Shown: one piece after another, positions 19,236-28,215 of the stretch
How positions within the stretch are numbered: the stretch's first letter is position 1
Layout: each line of letters starts with the position of its first letter
Origin: Prevotella sp.
GTDB lineage: Bacteria > Bacteroidota > Bacteroidia > Bacteroidales > Bacteroidaceae
Length of the DNA stretch: 64,000 nt
Assembly (NCBI GenBank): GCA_017469955.1
Contig: JAFUFJ010000007.1
Span: forward strand, 1-64,000
Reading direction: 5' to 3'
Program-made: the position numbers and the translations under genes
Notes under the pieces: model-generated
What the model saw: the letters and a program-made list of their open reading frames with translations, nothing else
Told to the model about the DNA's origin: nothing
Databases searched by the model: none

Positions 19236-19874
19236 ATGAAGAGACAAAAGAGCCATATCAACGTGCCCGAAGGGCTGCAGGAGGTGATGCTGCATGCCTG
19301 TTGTGCGCCCTGTTCGTCGGCGATAGTCGAATGGATGCTGGCCCACGACATTCGACCCGTCATCTTCTATTTCAACCCGAACATCTTCCCGAAGGAGGAG
19401 TATGAAACGCGAAAAAGCGAAAGCAAGCGCCACGCTGAAGCCCTGGGACTGCGCTGGATAGACGGTGACTACGACCATGAATCGTGGCTTTGCGGTGTCA
19501 GAGGACTGGAGAACGAGCCCGAGCGAGGCCGCCGTTGCGGGCAATGTTTCCGTCTGAGACTGACCAGAACGGCCGAGGAAGCGCGCCGGCAGGGACTGCG
19601 TTATTTCACAACCACCTTGGCATCGTCGCGCTGGAAGAGCCTCGAACAGATAGAGAAGGCAGGCCATGCTGCCGAAGAAGCGGTAGCGGGCACGACGTTC
19701 TGGGCACAGAACTGGCGCAAGGACGGGCTCTATGAACGGCGTAACCAGCTGCTCAAGCAGTTCGCTTTCTACAACCAACAGTATTGCGGATGTGAGTTTA
19801 GCATACGGAAACCGCAGCCCGAATCAGAACCTCCGGTTGCCGTTCAGGCAGCAGAGGGTGAGGCTTCCGAGTGA
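19236..19874 (+). CDS. queH: Epoxyqueuosine reductase QueH
   Basis: 212 residues of the QueH (formerly DUF208) family, which reduces epoxyqueuosine to queuosine in the last step of the tRNA wobble-base modification. It is the non-B12 alternative to QueG. Conserved cysteines are visible: ACCAPCSS at C22, C23 and C26, the RRCGQC pair near residue 90, and the C-terminal YCGCEF. These are thought to bind an iron-sulphur cluster and metal. It begins 10 bases after the GH2-GH29 gene, so it may be carried on the same transcript, though the functions are unrelated. The length is normal for the family. Confidence 0.92.
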   Translation: MKRQKSHINVPEGLQEVMLHACCAPCSSAIVEWMLAHDIRPVIFYFNPNIFPKEEYETRKSESKRHAEALGLRWIDGDYDHESWLCGVRGLENEPERGRRCGQCFRLRLTRTAEEARRQGLRYFTTTLASSRWKSLEQIEKAGHAAEEAVAGTTFWAQNWRKDGLYERRNQLLKQFAFYNQQYCGCEFSIRKPQPESEPPVAVQAAEGEASE

Positions 19875-19900
19875 GAAGGCGCCGGCTTGTCCGGTACAAT

Positions 19901-20010
19901 GCATAAGATGACTTGGCTGAACCGGACCCCTTCCGGGAGTGAAAGATCATCTTTTGGAGGGCAATAGATCATCTTTTGCCCGGCAAAACATCATCTTTTG
20001 TCCGGAGAAC
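19901..20010. repeat. Intergenic 22-bp array, copy 3 (second sequence class)
   Basis: Three clear 22-base units start at 19945, 19967 and 19989, each containing ATCATCTTTTG. Two weaker units fill the same register upstream; the first contains the reverse-oriented ATAAGATGA. The five-unit, 110-base frame is the same as the other arrays but the unit sequence differs. It lies between queH and the GNAT gene. Confidence 0.7.
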
Positions 20011-20096
20011 ATTGCCCGTTCATGTCAACAGTCGGGGCTGAACAGCATGAAAAGACTTGGCTCTTAGGGGCGCAATGCATAAGGAAGAAAGGAAAA

Positions 20097-20633
20097 ATGC
20101 AAATGAAGGAAATACAGATAACGGCACAGAATGCCAGTGAACAGGTGAGAATGCTCTATGAATCGGCCTTTCCCGACGAGGAGGAGATTCCCTGGAGCGA
20201 CCTTCTCAGACTGATAGACGTGATGCCTTTAGACTTCACTACCTACTACGAAGGAGCAGAACTTGTGGGCATGACCATCGTCTATCAGCGCGAGAAACTC
20301 AACTGGTTTTGGTATTTTGCCGTACCCGAACCGTTGAGAGGGCAGGGCTATGGCCAGCAGATTCTGACCCGTCTTGTGCATAGATATGCCGACAGGCCGA
20401 TGATTCTCGACATGGAATCGCCCGAGCAGCCTTCTGACAATCTGGAGCAACGCAGGCGAAGGCATGCCTTCTATCTGCGCAATGGTTTCCGCGACACGGG
20501 CGTAGGACGCACGTTTGACACCATTGCCTACACCATCATGATGACGGGCGAGGGCCAGTTTACTTTGCAAGACTACGACGATATACTTGCCGATTTGCGC
20601 AGACATTGGTGGCCTGACCTGAATGAAGAATGA
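20097..20633 (+). CDS. GNAT family N-acetyltransferase
   Basis: 178 residues from the ATG at 20097, preceded by the purine-rich AGGAAGAAAGGAAAA; an upstream in-frame ATG at 19998 lies inside the repeat array and is unlikely. The acetyl-CoA-binding motif A is visible as VPEPLRGQGYGQQILTRLV, followed by a helix and the typical RRHAFYLRNGF motif B region. GNAT enzymes transfer an acetyl group from acetyl-CoA to an amine; the substrate here cannot be deduced. The gene overlaps nothing and is followed within 120 bases by the beta-galactosidase. Confidence 0.85.
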   Translation: MQMKEIQITAQNASEQVRMLYESAFPDEEEIPWSDLLRLIDVMPLDFTTYYEGAELVGMTIVYQREKLNWFWYFAVPEPLRGQGYGQQILTRLVHRYADRPMILDMESPEQPSDNLEQRRRRHAFYLRNGFRDTGVGRTFDTIAYTIMMTGEGQFTLQDYDDILADLRRHWWPDLNEE

Positions 20634-20672
20634 AAAAAAGACGGCCATCGGGCTGCTAATCGAAGACAATCC

Positions 20673-20703
20673 TTGGCCGTCTCGCGCCTTTTTGCTAAAT
20701 TTG
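20673..20703 (+). promoter_or_regulatory. Promoter of the beta-galactosidase gene
   Basis: TAAATTTG at 20696-20703 is an exact TAnnTTTG match with TTGG 20 bases upstream. Transcription would start near 20708 and give a leader of about 45 bases, which supports the ATG at 20752. Confidence 0.7.
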
Positions 20704-20751
20704 CAGGTACTTTGTAACTTTAAAATACAAGAAGAACATAACCATACGACT

Positions 20752-23700
20752 ATGATAAGGAATATAATGACCGCGGCTTTTCTGGCCCTTGCACTGCCGC
20801 TGATGGCAGATGACGTACAACGACCGACGTTCACTGAGTGGCACGACCTGCAGGTGAACGAAGTTAACCGACTGCCAATGCACACGACATTCTTCGCCTA
20901 TGAAAATGAAGAACTGGCCCTGGGAAGGGATATGAAGAAGTCTTCGCGCTTCCTTTCCCTGCATGGTGACTGGAAGTTTCACTGGGTGGAAAATGCTGAT
21001 CAGCGCCCAGTCGACTTCTTCCGTACCGACCTTGATGACGCTGATTGGGGCACGATGCCCGTGCCGGGGATGTGGGAACTCAACGGCTATGGCGACCCTG
21101 TATATGTGAATATAGGCTTTGCATGGCGCGGACACTTCAAGAACAATCCGCCCGAAGTGCCCATAAAAGACAATCATGTGGGCTCCTACCGACGCACCAT
21201 CACCCTGCCAGACAGCTGGGAAGGGCAGCAGATCGTTGCCCACTTCGGCTCAGTCACCTCGAACATCTATCTCTATGTCAACGGACAGTTTGTGGGTTAC
21301 AGCGAAGATTCGAAAGTAGCTACGGAGTTCGACATCACGCCTTACGTGAAGAAGGGCGACAATCTCATTGCTTTTCAGACGTTCAGATGGTGCGATGGTT
21401 CCTATAGTGAAGACCAGGATTTCTGGCGTTTGTCGGGCACAGCTCGCGACTCTTACCTCTATTGCCGTGACAAGGAAGCCCATCTTGACGACCTTATCGT
21501 CAACGCAAGTCTTGACAAAGACGGGCATGGAGCTTATACAGTAGGCTCATTAGAGGTCAAGGGCTCGCTGAGCAAGCCACGGGGCATGGTCTGCGAGCTG
21601 TATGACCCAGAGGGAAGACTCGTGCTCTCTATGCCGACAAACAACGGATTCGTCGCAACAGACGGGCTCGAAGTAAAACCTTGGACGGCAGAAACCCCCA
21701 ACTTGTATACGCTTGTTGCGAAGGTCTATCCAAAGGCTGTTGCCGTGAAAGAGGACCGTAAGTCAAAGGCAGGAGGCAAGAATTTTGCTGAGAAGCTGCA
21801 GGAAGAACTGGCCGAACTGACACCCGTCGAGGTGACAACCCAGCGGATAGGCTTCCGTAAGATCGAGATAAGAGACGCACGCTTCCTTGTAAACGGACAG
21901 CCAATCTATATCAAAGGTGCCGACCGACACGAGATGGATCCCGATGGAGGCTATGTGGTCTCGCGTGAAAGAATGATTGAAGACCTCACGATCATGAAGT
22001 GCTTCAACATTAATGCCGTAAGAACATGCCACTATCCTGATGATCCTGTGTGGTATGACCTTTGCGATGAATATGGTATTTACTTATGTGCGGAGGCCAA
22101 TCAGGAGGGACATGGCTTCGGCTATGGTGACGATGCTCCGACAAAGAAGCCGATGTTCCAGAAGCAAATCCTTGAGCGTAACCAGCACAACGTGATGACC
22201 TATCGCAATCATCCGAGCATCATCATGTGGTCGCTGGGCAACGAAACCGTCGACGGACCTAACTTTACCACGGCATATCAGTGGATAAAGCAGGCCGATC
22301 CGACACGTCCTATCCACTGGGAACGGGCCGGTAGCGGACCTAACAGCGACATCCGATGCCCGATGTATGCCTCGCAAGACTGGTGCCAGTACTATGCCGA
22401 TAGTGATAAACCGGAAGACCAGAAACCGCTGATTCAATGCGAATACTCCCACGCCATGGGCAACTCATGCGGAGGATTCAAGGAATACTGGGACATTGTC
22501 AGGCAGAACAAGAAGTTCCAAGGAGGCTTTATCTGGGATTTTGTCGACCAGGCCTTGAGGGAAAACGAAGGCTCTGACGGACAGAACGACCGCCAGAAAG
22601 GGCAGGATGGAACAGCCGTCAAGCCTTATCCTTCCTATAAATACGGTGGCGACTATAACGACTACGACGCTTCCGACAACAACTTCAACTGCAACGGGCT
22701 CATCTCTCCCGACCGCGTGCCTAATCCACACATGTATGAAGTGGGCTACTACTACCAGAACATCTGGGTGGAGCCCGTCGATTTGCAGAAGGGGATTGTG
22801 CGTGTGAAGAATGAGAACTTCTTCAAAGACTTGAGTAATGTGCAGATGAACTGGACGCTACTACAGGATGGGGAGGCCGTACAGCAGGGCACCATCGGAA
22901 CCCTTCAGGTCGAACCGCAGCAGACAACAGCGTATGTTCTGCCGTTGAACGTGCCGGCAAAAGGGGAGGTGATGCTCAATGCCGACTTCTGTTTAAAGCA
23001 AGCTGAACCACTGATGACGGCAGGACAGCGTGTGGCTTACCAGCAGTTGGCTGTCAGAGGCTGGGATAATCGGTGGCTTTACGGCTACTTGTCGGCAGGA
23101 ACTGCAAAATTCCCTAAGCAGGTTCCTGCACTGCAACTGATAGACAAGAAAAAATCACCTGACATCATTGTCAAGGGAAAGAATCCGTCAATAGCCGTTG
23201 TTTTCAACCGAAACACTGGCTTCTTGACGCAATATGTCGTGAATGGACGGTCGCTTTTAGGAGAAGGAGGATCGCTGGTTCCCAACTTCTGGCGTGCCGT
23301 AACTGACAATGATATGGGAGCAGACTTGCAGAAAAAACTGGGCGTTTGGCATCATCCTGAGCTGCGTCTTGTTTCACTTTCGGCAAAAGAGGCTCCGAGA
23401 ATGTTGCGCACTTCGCCTGACGGACAGAAGAATTTACAGCCAGCAGTCAATGTTGTCGCCACCTATGACATGCCGGAAGTGAAGGCCACTCTTACCGTTT
23501 CCTACAGTATTGGCAATGACGGGCGGATGGTTGTCAGCCAGGATCTGAAGACGACGGCAGGTGAAGATGTGCCGGACATGTTGCGGTTTGGCATGGTGAT
23601 GCAGCTTCCGAAGGACTTGATGCAAAGCAATTATTATGGTCGTGGACCGATAGAAAACTATCAGGACCGTAAGCTTTCACAGCGTCTTGGCATCTATAGG

Positions 23701-24054
23701 CAGACCATAGACGAGCAGTTTTATCCCTATATCCGGCCTCAGGAAACGGGTAACAAGACGGATGTGCGCTGGTGGAAGCAGGCTTCTCTTGCCGGCAACG
23801 GATTGCAAATAGAGGGAGAACGGGCCCTTTCGATGAGTGCTTTGCCTTATGATATTGACGAGCTTGACGATGGAGATGCGAAAGAACAGCGCCATCCTAA
23901 CGGCTTGAAGCGTTCGGCTTATGTCAATCTCTGCATCGATGATGTGCAGGCAGGGGTAGGAGGCATCGACTCATGGCATGCCTGGCCGTTGCCCGAACAC
24001 CGTGTTCATTATCAGGATCGCAGCCTGACGTTTGTCATTTCTCCTGTTGAATAG
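20752..24054 (+). CDS. GH2 beta-galactosidase, secreted
   Basis: 1100 residues. The start at 20752 gives a signal peptide (MIRNIMTAAFLALALPL) and lies behind the promoter; an in-frame ATG at 20623 is upstream of it. The domain order is that of large GH2 beta-galactosidases: sugar-binding jelly roll (GMWELNGYGDPVYVN, SYRRTITLPDSW), Ig-like linker, TIM barrel with KGADRHEMDP and VRTCHYPDDP, second Ig-like domain, and a C-terminal beta-galactosidase small-chain domain ending in HRVHYQDRSL. The acid/base is E498 in LGNETVDG and the nucleophile E564 in QCEYSHAMGN. It cleaves terminal beta-galactose, probably in the periplasm, and extends the sugar range of the preceding locus. Confidence 0.93.
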   Translation: MIRNIMTAAFLALALPLMADDVQRPTFTEWHDLQVNEVNRLPMHTTFFAYENEELALGRDMKKSSRFLSLHGDWKFHWVENADQRPVDFFRTDLDDADWGTMPVPGMWELNGYGDPVYVNIGFAWRGHFKNNPPEVPIKDNHVGSYRRTITLPDSWEGQQIVAHFGSVTSNIYLYVNGQFVGYSEDSKVATEFDITPYVKKGDNLIAFQTFRWCDGSYSEDQDFWRLSGTARDSYLYCRDKEAHLDDLIVNASLDKDGHGAYTVGSLEVKGSLSKPRGMVCELYDPEGRLVLSMPTNNGFVATDGLEVKPWTAETPNLYTLVAKVYPKAVAVKEDRKSKAGGKNFAEKLQEELAELTPVEVTTQRIGFRKIEIRDARFLVNGQPIYIKGADRHEMDPDGGYVVSRERMIEDLTIMKCFNINAVRTCHYPDDPVWYDLCDEYGIYLCAEANQEGHGFGYGDDAPTKKPMFQKQILERNQHNVMTYRNHPSIIMWSLGNETVDGPNFTTAYQWIKQADPTRPIHWERAGSGPNSDIRCPMYASQDWCQYYADSDKPEDQKPLIQCEYSHAMGNSCGGFKEYWDIVRQNKKFQGGFIWDFVDQALRENEGSDGQNDRQKGQDGTAVKPYPSYKYGGDYNDYDASDNNFNCNGLISPDRVPNPHMYEVGYYYQNIWVEPVDLQKGIVRVKNENFFKDLSNVQMNWTLLQDGEAVQQGTIGTLQVEPQQTTAYVLPLNVPAKGEVMLNADFCLKQAEPLMTAGQRVAYQQLAVRGWDNRWLYGYLSAGTAKFPKQVPALQLIDKKKSPDIIVKGKNPSIAVVFNRNTGFLTQYVVNGRSLLGEGGSLVPNFWRAVTDNDMGADLQKKLGVWHHPELRLVSLSAKEAPRMLRTSPDGQKNLQPAVNVVATYDMPEVKATLTVSYSIGNDGRMVVSQDLKTTAGEDVPDMLRFGMVMQLPKDLMQSNYYGRGPIENYQDRKLSQRLGIYRQTIDEQFYPYIRPQETGNKTDVRWWKQASLAGNGLQIEGERALSMSALPYDIDELDDGDAKEQRHPNGLKRSAYVNLCIDDVQAGVGGIDSWHAWPLPEHRVHYQDRSLTFVISPVE

Positions 24055-24070
24055 AGGGGGATATGGCAGT

Positions 24071-24108
24071 AAAAAAAGAAGGAATCCTTTCCGATTCCTT
24101 CTTTTTTC
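24071..24108. terminator. Bidirectional terminator
   Basis: An almost perfect hairpin, AAAAAAGAAGGAATC with its complement around a CTTTCC loop, is flanked by A and T runs on both sides. It can end the beta-galactosidase transcript on the plus strand and the tRNA transcript on the minus strand. Confidence 0.85.
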
Positions 24109-24109
24109 G

Positions 24110-24182
24110 TGATCCGTTTGGGGCTCGAACCCAAGACCCCAACATTAAAAGTGTTGTGCTCTACCAGCTGAGCTAACGGATC
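24110..24182 (-). tRNA. tRNA-Lys (anticodon TTT)
   Basis: A 73-base cloverleaf reads on the minus strand: acceptor GATCCGT/ACGGATC, D arm GCTCAGCTGGTAGAGC, anticodon loop CTTTTAA with anticodon TTT, and T arm TTGGGTTCGAGCCCCAA. The CCA end is not encoded. The bidirectional terminator follows. Confidence 0.95.
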
Positions 24183-24227
24183 TCCCTTTTTGAGTTGTTA
24201 GTATTGCACCTTTTTTTAATGCGAGTG

Positions 24228-24259
24228 CAAAGGTAGCGTGTTTTTTTTAATTGTCCAAA
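24228..24259 (-). promoter_or_regulatory. Promoter of tRNA-Lys
   Basis: On the minus strand this reads TTTG-N20-TACCTTTG. The -33 element lies just past the stop codon of the upstream permease gene. Confidence 0.7.
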
Positions 24260-25417
24260 TTATTCGGCAGTTTTTTTCTCGACGGGTGCCCTATTTGGGC
24301 TGACGTTTTCTTTTGCCAGTGCTTTTTTCTTTCGTCTGACGCTCTTATCCCTGCTGTCTTCCCGCGTCACATAGCGTTGCCAATAGGCAATAATCAGCGT
24401 AGTGAGGGGCAGGGCGATGATGAGTCCGATGAATCCGAGCAAGGCTCCCCATACAGATAGCGAAAGAAGCAGGATGGCAGGGTTGAGGCCCATGGCCTTT
24501 CCCATTATCTTTGGTGTGACAATCATGTCGGTGATGACCTGTACAAGTGCAAAGAGTCCCACGGCAAGTCCGAAGACAACCCAGAAGTTTTGGCCAGTGT
24601 CGGCAGCCTTCAGCATGGCAAGAAAGGCTGTCGGGATGAGTGCAAATGTGTGAAGATAGGGCACAAGGTCCATGACTCCGATGAGTATTCCGAGGCCGAT
24701 GGCCATGGGAAAGTCCATGATTGTGAATCCGATGCAGAACATAATGCCCATGCATAATGCCACAAGACTTTGTCCTCTTATATAGTTGTTGAGCTCTCTC
24801 GAGACGTCGCGCATGAGGTTTCTCCAGAAGGGCCGTGCCCTTAGTGGGAAGATACGCAGCCAGTTCTTGGTGAGATATTCATAGTCGAGCAGGATGAAGA
24901 ACGTATATAATAAGGTGATGCACGAGGCGACGATGCTGATGATTACGCTGGCTGTCTGCCCGAGAAAGTTGAACACCTGGGGCATGACGGTCTTGATCGT
25001 GTCGCTGAAGTCTTTGCTTCGGAAGAAACGATCGAGGTCTTCCTGATGTTCTTGCACCCACTGTTGTATGTAAGCAGTGAGGTTATCGGTCTTCGCAGTC
25101 TGCTGCAACCAGATGGTGATGTATCCGCCAACTTTCTGAAATTGCTCGATCATTGGCGGGATGATGAAGTAGAGAGCTCCGCCTATGATGAGTGCTACGC
25201 CGAGCATGGTGATGATGATCGAGATGACGCGATAGCGTATGTGCAGGCGTTTTTCCACAAAAGTGACGAGCGGATAGAGCAGGTAGGCGAAGAGCCATGC
25301 GACGAAGAATGGCAGTAAGACGCTGCTCAGGTAGTTGACGAGCAGTATGACTACGACCACGATGAGCGTGATGATGGTCCATCGGATGAACTTGTCGAAG
25401 GTGATTTTCTCTTGCAT
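24260..25417 (-). CDS. AI-2E family (PerM-like) membrane permease
   Basis: 385 residues from the start MQEKITFDKF; the in-frame extension upstream to 25561 overlaps thymidine kinase and is rejected. It has the topology of the AI-2E/PerM exporter family: two or three N-terminal hydrophobic segments (TIITLIVVVVILLVNYL, LLPFFVAWLFAYLLYPL), a long soluble stretch near 110-170, and a C-terminal membrane block with GLGILIGVMDLVPYLHTF and ILLLSLSVWGALLGFIG. Relatives have been linked to AI-2 export or Na+/H+ exchange, so the substrate is open. It lies 22 bases behind thymidine kinase, in what is probably one transcript. The tail is basic (RDKSVRRKKKAL). Confidence 0.88.
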   Translation of the reverse strand: MQEKITFDKFIRWTIITLIVVVVILLVNYLSSVLLPFFVAWLFAYLLYPLVTFVEKRLHIRYRVISIIITMLGVALIIGGALYFIIPPMIEQFQKVGGYITIWLQQTAKTDNLTAYIQQWVQEHQEDLDRFFRSKDFSDTIKTVMPQVFNFLGQTASVIISIVASCITLLYTFFILLDYEYLTKNWLRIFPLRARPFWRNLMRDVSRELNNYIRGQSLVALCMGIMFCIGFTIMDFPMAIGLGILIGVMDLVPYLHTFALIPTAFLAMLKAADTGQNFWVVFGLAVGLFALVQVITDMIVTPKIMGKAMGLNPAILLLSLSVWGALLGFIGLIIALPLTTLIIAYWQRYVTREDSRDKSVRRKKKALAKENVSPNRAPVEKKTAE

Positions 25418-25439
25418 GCTGTTGCTGTTGTGTGGTTGG

Positions 25440-26048
25440 TCAGTCGCTTTCCTGATGTCCGTGATGGTGTTGATCGTCTGCAATGGCCTTCTGATAGCAG
25501 TCCCTGCAGAGCGGTTCATACTCTGATGTCTCGCCGAGAAGCACCCGCTTGTCGTTCTCAACCAGGCGGTGGCTCACGTAGGCCAGTGCTCCGCATTTCA
25601 CGCATATGGCGTGTACCTTGGTCACGTCGTCGGCAATGGCGCAGAGCGCAGGCATGGGTCCAAAGGGTATTCCCTGAAAGTCCATGTCGAGACCGGCAAT
25701 GATAACGCGGATGCCGCGGTTGGCAAGTTCGTTGCATACTTCGACAAGTCCCATGTCGAAAAACTGGGCTTCGTCGATGCCCACCACGTCGATGTCGGCC
25801 GAGAGAAGCAGTATTTGGGCCGAAGAGTCAATGGGTGTCGACTGGATGACGTGGCGGTCGTGGCTCACGACGTCGTTGTCTGAGTATCTGACATCTATGG
25901 CGGGCTTGAATATCTCGACCCGCTGCTTGGCGAATTTTGCCCGCTTCATCCGCCTGATGAGCTCTTCAGTCTTGCCGGAAAACATTGATCCGCACACCAC
26001 TTCTATGCGTCCCGGACGGTGGACTTCGCCTGTAAAGTTGCTTATCAT
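25440..26048 (-). CDS. tdk: Thymidine kinase
   Basis: 202 residues, type II (tetrameric) thymidine kinase, which phosphorylates thymidine to dTMP in salvage. The P-loop is GSMFSGKT at residues 20-27, the magnesium/catalytic region is IDEAQFF with E93 as the likely base, and the lasso and zinc site show CVKC and CRDC pairs. The start ATG at 26048 lies about six bases beyond a perfect promoter, so the mRNA may have almost no leader. Length is normal. Confidence 0.96.
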   Translation of the reverse strand: MISNFTGEVHRPGRIEVVCGSMFSGKTEELIRRMKRAKFAKQRVEIFKPAIDVRYSDNDVVSHDRHVIQSTPIDSSAQILLLSADIDVVGIDEAQFFDMGLVEVCNELANRGIRVIIAGLDMDFQGIPFGPMPALCAIADDVTKVHAICVKCGALAYVSHRLVENDKRVLLGETSEYEPLCRDCYQKAIADDQHHHGHQESD

Positions 26049-26053
26049 AGTTG

Positions 26054-26084
26054 CAAAGTTAATGTAACTTTTGCAGAGAACAAA
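26054..26084 (-). promoter_or_regulatory. Promoter of tdk
   Basis: On the minus strand this is TTTG-N19-TAACTTTG, an exact match to the Bacteroidetes consensus. The -7 element ends only five bases before the tdk ATG. Confidence 0.8.
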
Positions 26085-26151
26085 ATAATTTCCGACTTAT
26101 TTTCTCCGGCATTTCTCCGTCATCCCCGTGCCAAGGGTCGGCACTGCCGGC

Positions 26152-26261
26152 GAGAAAGCTATCCTTTCAGCCCCAGAACTCTTAGCTTTCATCCCCAGAA
26201 CCCATAGCTTTCTCAGCCATAACCCATAGACTTCTCACCCTAAACCCATAGCTTTCTCGGG
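26152..26261. repeat. Intergenic five-unit 22-bp array, copy 4
   Basis: Exactly five 22-base units: the first begins GAGAAAGCTATCCTTT, the next three contain C(T/C)TAG or CATAG followed by (C/A)TTTC, and the last ends CATAGCTTTCTCGGG. The ends pair over 11 bases. It lies between divergent tdk and rsmI, upstream of both promoters. Confidence 0.85.
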
Positions 26262-26332
26262 AGCAACCCTTCTGCATCATCCTCACGAAGGTCTTGTTTT
26301 CATTTAAAAATTGCAAAGAAATGCTTCGTTTT

Positions 26333-26363
26333 TTTGCGTGTGCCGATTATTTATATATATTTG
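26333..26363 (+). promoter_or_regulatory. Promoter of rsmI
   Basis: TTTG-N19-TATATTTG is an exact consensus match. The -7 element ends eight bases before the rsmI ATG, so the transcript is predicted to start within a few bases of the coding region. Confidence 0.8.
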
Positions 26364-26371
26364 CAGTCGAT

Positions 26372-27091
26372 ATGGGAACACTCTATATAGTGCCTACTCC
26401 CGTAGGCAACATGGAAGACATGACGCTCCGCGCCATCCGCATCCTGAAGGAAGCCGACCTTGTGTTGGCCGAAGACACCCGCACGTCGGGCATCCTGCTC
26501 AAGCACTTCGACATCCGTCAGCATCTGCTTTCCCATCATAAGTTCAACGAACACGGCACCTCTGCAGCCGTCGTCGAGCGCCTGAAAGCCGGGCAGACCA
26601 TTGCCCTCGTCAGCGATGCAGGCACCCCCGGCATCAGCGACCCGGGCTTTTTTCTCGTGCGCGAGGCAGCTCAGGCAGGCATAGAGGTCGTCACACTGCC
26701 CGGTCCCACAGCCTGTATTCCGGCATTAGTGTCGAGCAGTCTGCCCTGCGACCGGTTCTGTTTCGAAGGATTCCTGCCACAGAAGAAAGGACGCCAGACC
26801 CACCTTCAGCAGCTGAAGGACGAGCCTCGCACGATGGTCTTCTATGAGTCGCCCTATCGACTCGTCAAGACTCTGCGCCAGCTGGCCGAAGTGTTAGGAC
26901 CCGAACGCCAGGCTTCCGTCAGCAGAGAGATATCCAAAGTGCACGAGGAATGTCGGCGCGGAACCCTCTCAGAACTGGCCGATCACTTCACCGAGACGGC
27001 CCCTCGTGGAGAAATAGTGCTTGTTGTTGCCGGCAGAGAAAAGCCCGTCCGTCGCCGGAACGACACCCCGTCAGCCCCTGACGGCGAATGA
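26372..27091 (+). CDS. rsmI: 16S rRNA (cytidine-1402-2'-O)-methyltransferase
   Basis: 239 residues from the ATG at 26372; the in-frame ATG at 26294 lies upstream of the promoter. It is a clear RsmI of the tetrapyrrole-methylase fold: LYIVPTPVGNMEDMTLRAI at the start, LAEDTRTSGILL, the glycine-rich SAM site SDAGTPGISDPG, and FEGFLPQKKGR and FYESPYRLVKTL. It adds a 2'-O-methyl group to C1402 of 16S rRNA near the P site. The family often has about 280 residues; this one ends shortly after EIVLVVAG, the normal core end for short forms. Confidence 0.95.
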   Translation: MGTLYIVPTPVGNMEDMTLRAIRILKEADLVLAEDTRTSGILLKHFDIRQHLLSHHKFNEHGTSAAVVERLKAGQTIALVSDAGTPGISDPGFFLVREAAQAGIEVVTLPGPTACIPALVSSSLPCDRFCFEGFLPQKKGRQTHLQQLKDEPRTMVFYESPYRLVKTLRQLAEVLGPERQASVSREISKVHEECRRGTLSELADHFTETAPRGEIVLVVAGREKPVRRRNDTPSAPDGE

Positions 27092-27132
27092 AATTCAACG
27101 ATATAACGACTGAACCAAAACCATTTACAGCT

Positions 27133-27987
27133 ATGAAGAAAACAGTGATTCTATCCTTTGGGCTCCTGCTTGCAGTCCTTTCGGGCTGTCAAGACCGCCG
27201 TGCCACGCAGTCAGTTGCCGACACTTCGCAGTATGACTCCCTGCAAAGAGTCATAGCCCAGAAAGACAACGAGATGAACGAGATGATGGCCACGCTGAAC
27301 GAAATACAGGAAGGCCTGCGAGAAATAGGCGAAGCCGAAAACCGACTCACCATCGTCAAAGACGGCGAAGGCAGCAATCGCATGGAACAAATCCGCGAGA
27401 ACATCCAGTTTATCTCGCAGACCATGCAGCGCAACCGTGAGCTTATCAACAAACTTAAGCAGCAACAGAGCGAGAGTTCCTACAAGAGCGATCAGCTTAA
27501 AAAGACCATCGACAACCTCATTTTGCAGCTCGATGAGAAGGACCAGCAGCTGCAACAACTGCGTGAAGAGCTAAACGCACGCGACATACGCATCGGCGAA
27601 CTCGACAAGACCATTACCGATCTCAGTGCCGATGTGAGCGACTTGCGCAGCGACAACGAACAGAAAACCGCCACCATCAGCACCCAGGACAAGCAGCTTA
27701 ACACAGCATGGTATGCCTGCGGAACCAAGAAAGAGCTGCGCGAACACCGCATTCTCGACGGAGGAAAGGTGCTGCAAGGCAACTTCGACAAGGGCTATTT
27801 CACCAAGATCGATATCCGTCTTGACAAAGAAATCAAGCTATACACCAAGTCAGCCAAGCTGCTTACCGTCCATCCTTCAGGCAGTTATCGCCTTGAACAA
27901 GATGCCGACAAGCAGTATGTCCTCTATATTTCTGACCCGGAAACCTTCTGGTCGGCCAGCAAATACCTGGTCGTTCAAGTGAAGTAA
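27133..27987 (+). CDS. Coiled-coil lipoprotein of unknown function
   Basis: 284 residues from MKKTVILSFG, with lipobox VLSGC. An in-frame ATG at 27088 would place 15 polar residues before the signal. Residues about 35-195 are a long heptad-rich coiled coil (QRVIAQKDNEMNEMMATL, KQQQSESSYKSDQLKKT). The last 90 residues form a globular domain starting LNTAWYACGTKKELREHRI, with repeated basic and beta-strand stretches (DIRLDKEIKLY, LLTVHPSGSYRL). Similar lipoproteins are widespread in Bacteroidetes; one related annotation I recall is the Cbp1 collagen-binding family, but I cannot confirm that. It follows rsmI by 41 bases and is closed by a terminator. Confidence 0.75.
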   Translation: MKKTVILSFGLLLAVLSGCQDRRATQSVADTSQYDSLQRVIAQKDNEMNEMMATLNEIQEGLREIGEAENRLTIVKDGEGSNRMEQIRENIQFISQTMQRNRELINKLKQQQSESSYKSDQLKKTIDNLILQLDEKDQQLQQLREELNARDIRIGELDKTITDLSADVSDLRSDNEQKTATISTQDKQLNTAWYACGTKKELREHRILDGGKVLQGNFDKGYFTKIDIRLDKEIKLYTKSAKLLTVHPSGSYRLEQDADKQYVLYISDPETFWSASKYLVVQVK

Positions 27988-28027
27988 CGCCATAGGAGAC
28001 AGAAACAGACACCGCTGAATACATAGC

Positions 28028-28076
28028 AAAGAGCAAGACTTCCCGGCTCGAATGACCGTTGAAGTCTTGCTCTTTT
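28028..28076 (+). terminator. Terminator after the coiled-coil lipoprotein
   Basis: A perfect 15-bp stem (AAAGAGCAAGACTTC and its complement) with an 18-base loop ends in TTTT. Because both sides carry A or T runs it may also work for the minus-strand phospholipid genes. Confidence 0.8.
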
Positions 28077-28215
28077 CTGTGGGTTCCCGGTCTGATTGGC
28101 AGCAGGAATCCGCTTCTTTCCTGTAGATTTTCATTCTGAATGACGGCCGGAATCAGCCTCTTTTCTATGGGCTCAGCCTGCGAAAGCTCCGCCTCCGCCT
28201 TCGCATGCGTTGAGG

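Noticed and set aside
28080-28215. Further 22-bp array (GGAATCCGCTTCTTTC and GGAATCAGCCTCTTTT)
   Set aside because: Only two loosely similar segments that are not in a contiguous 22-base register.
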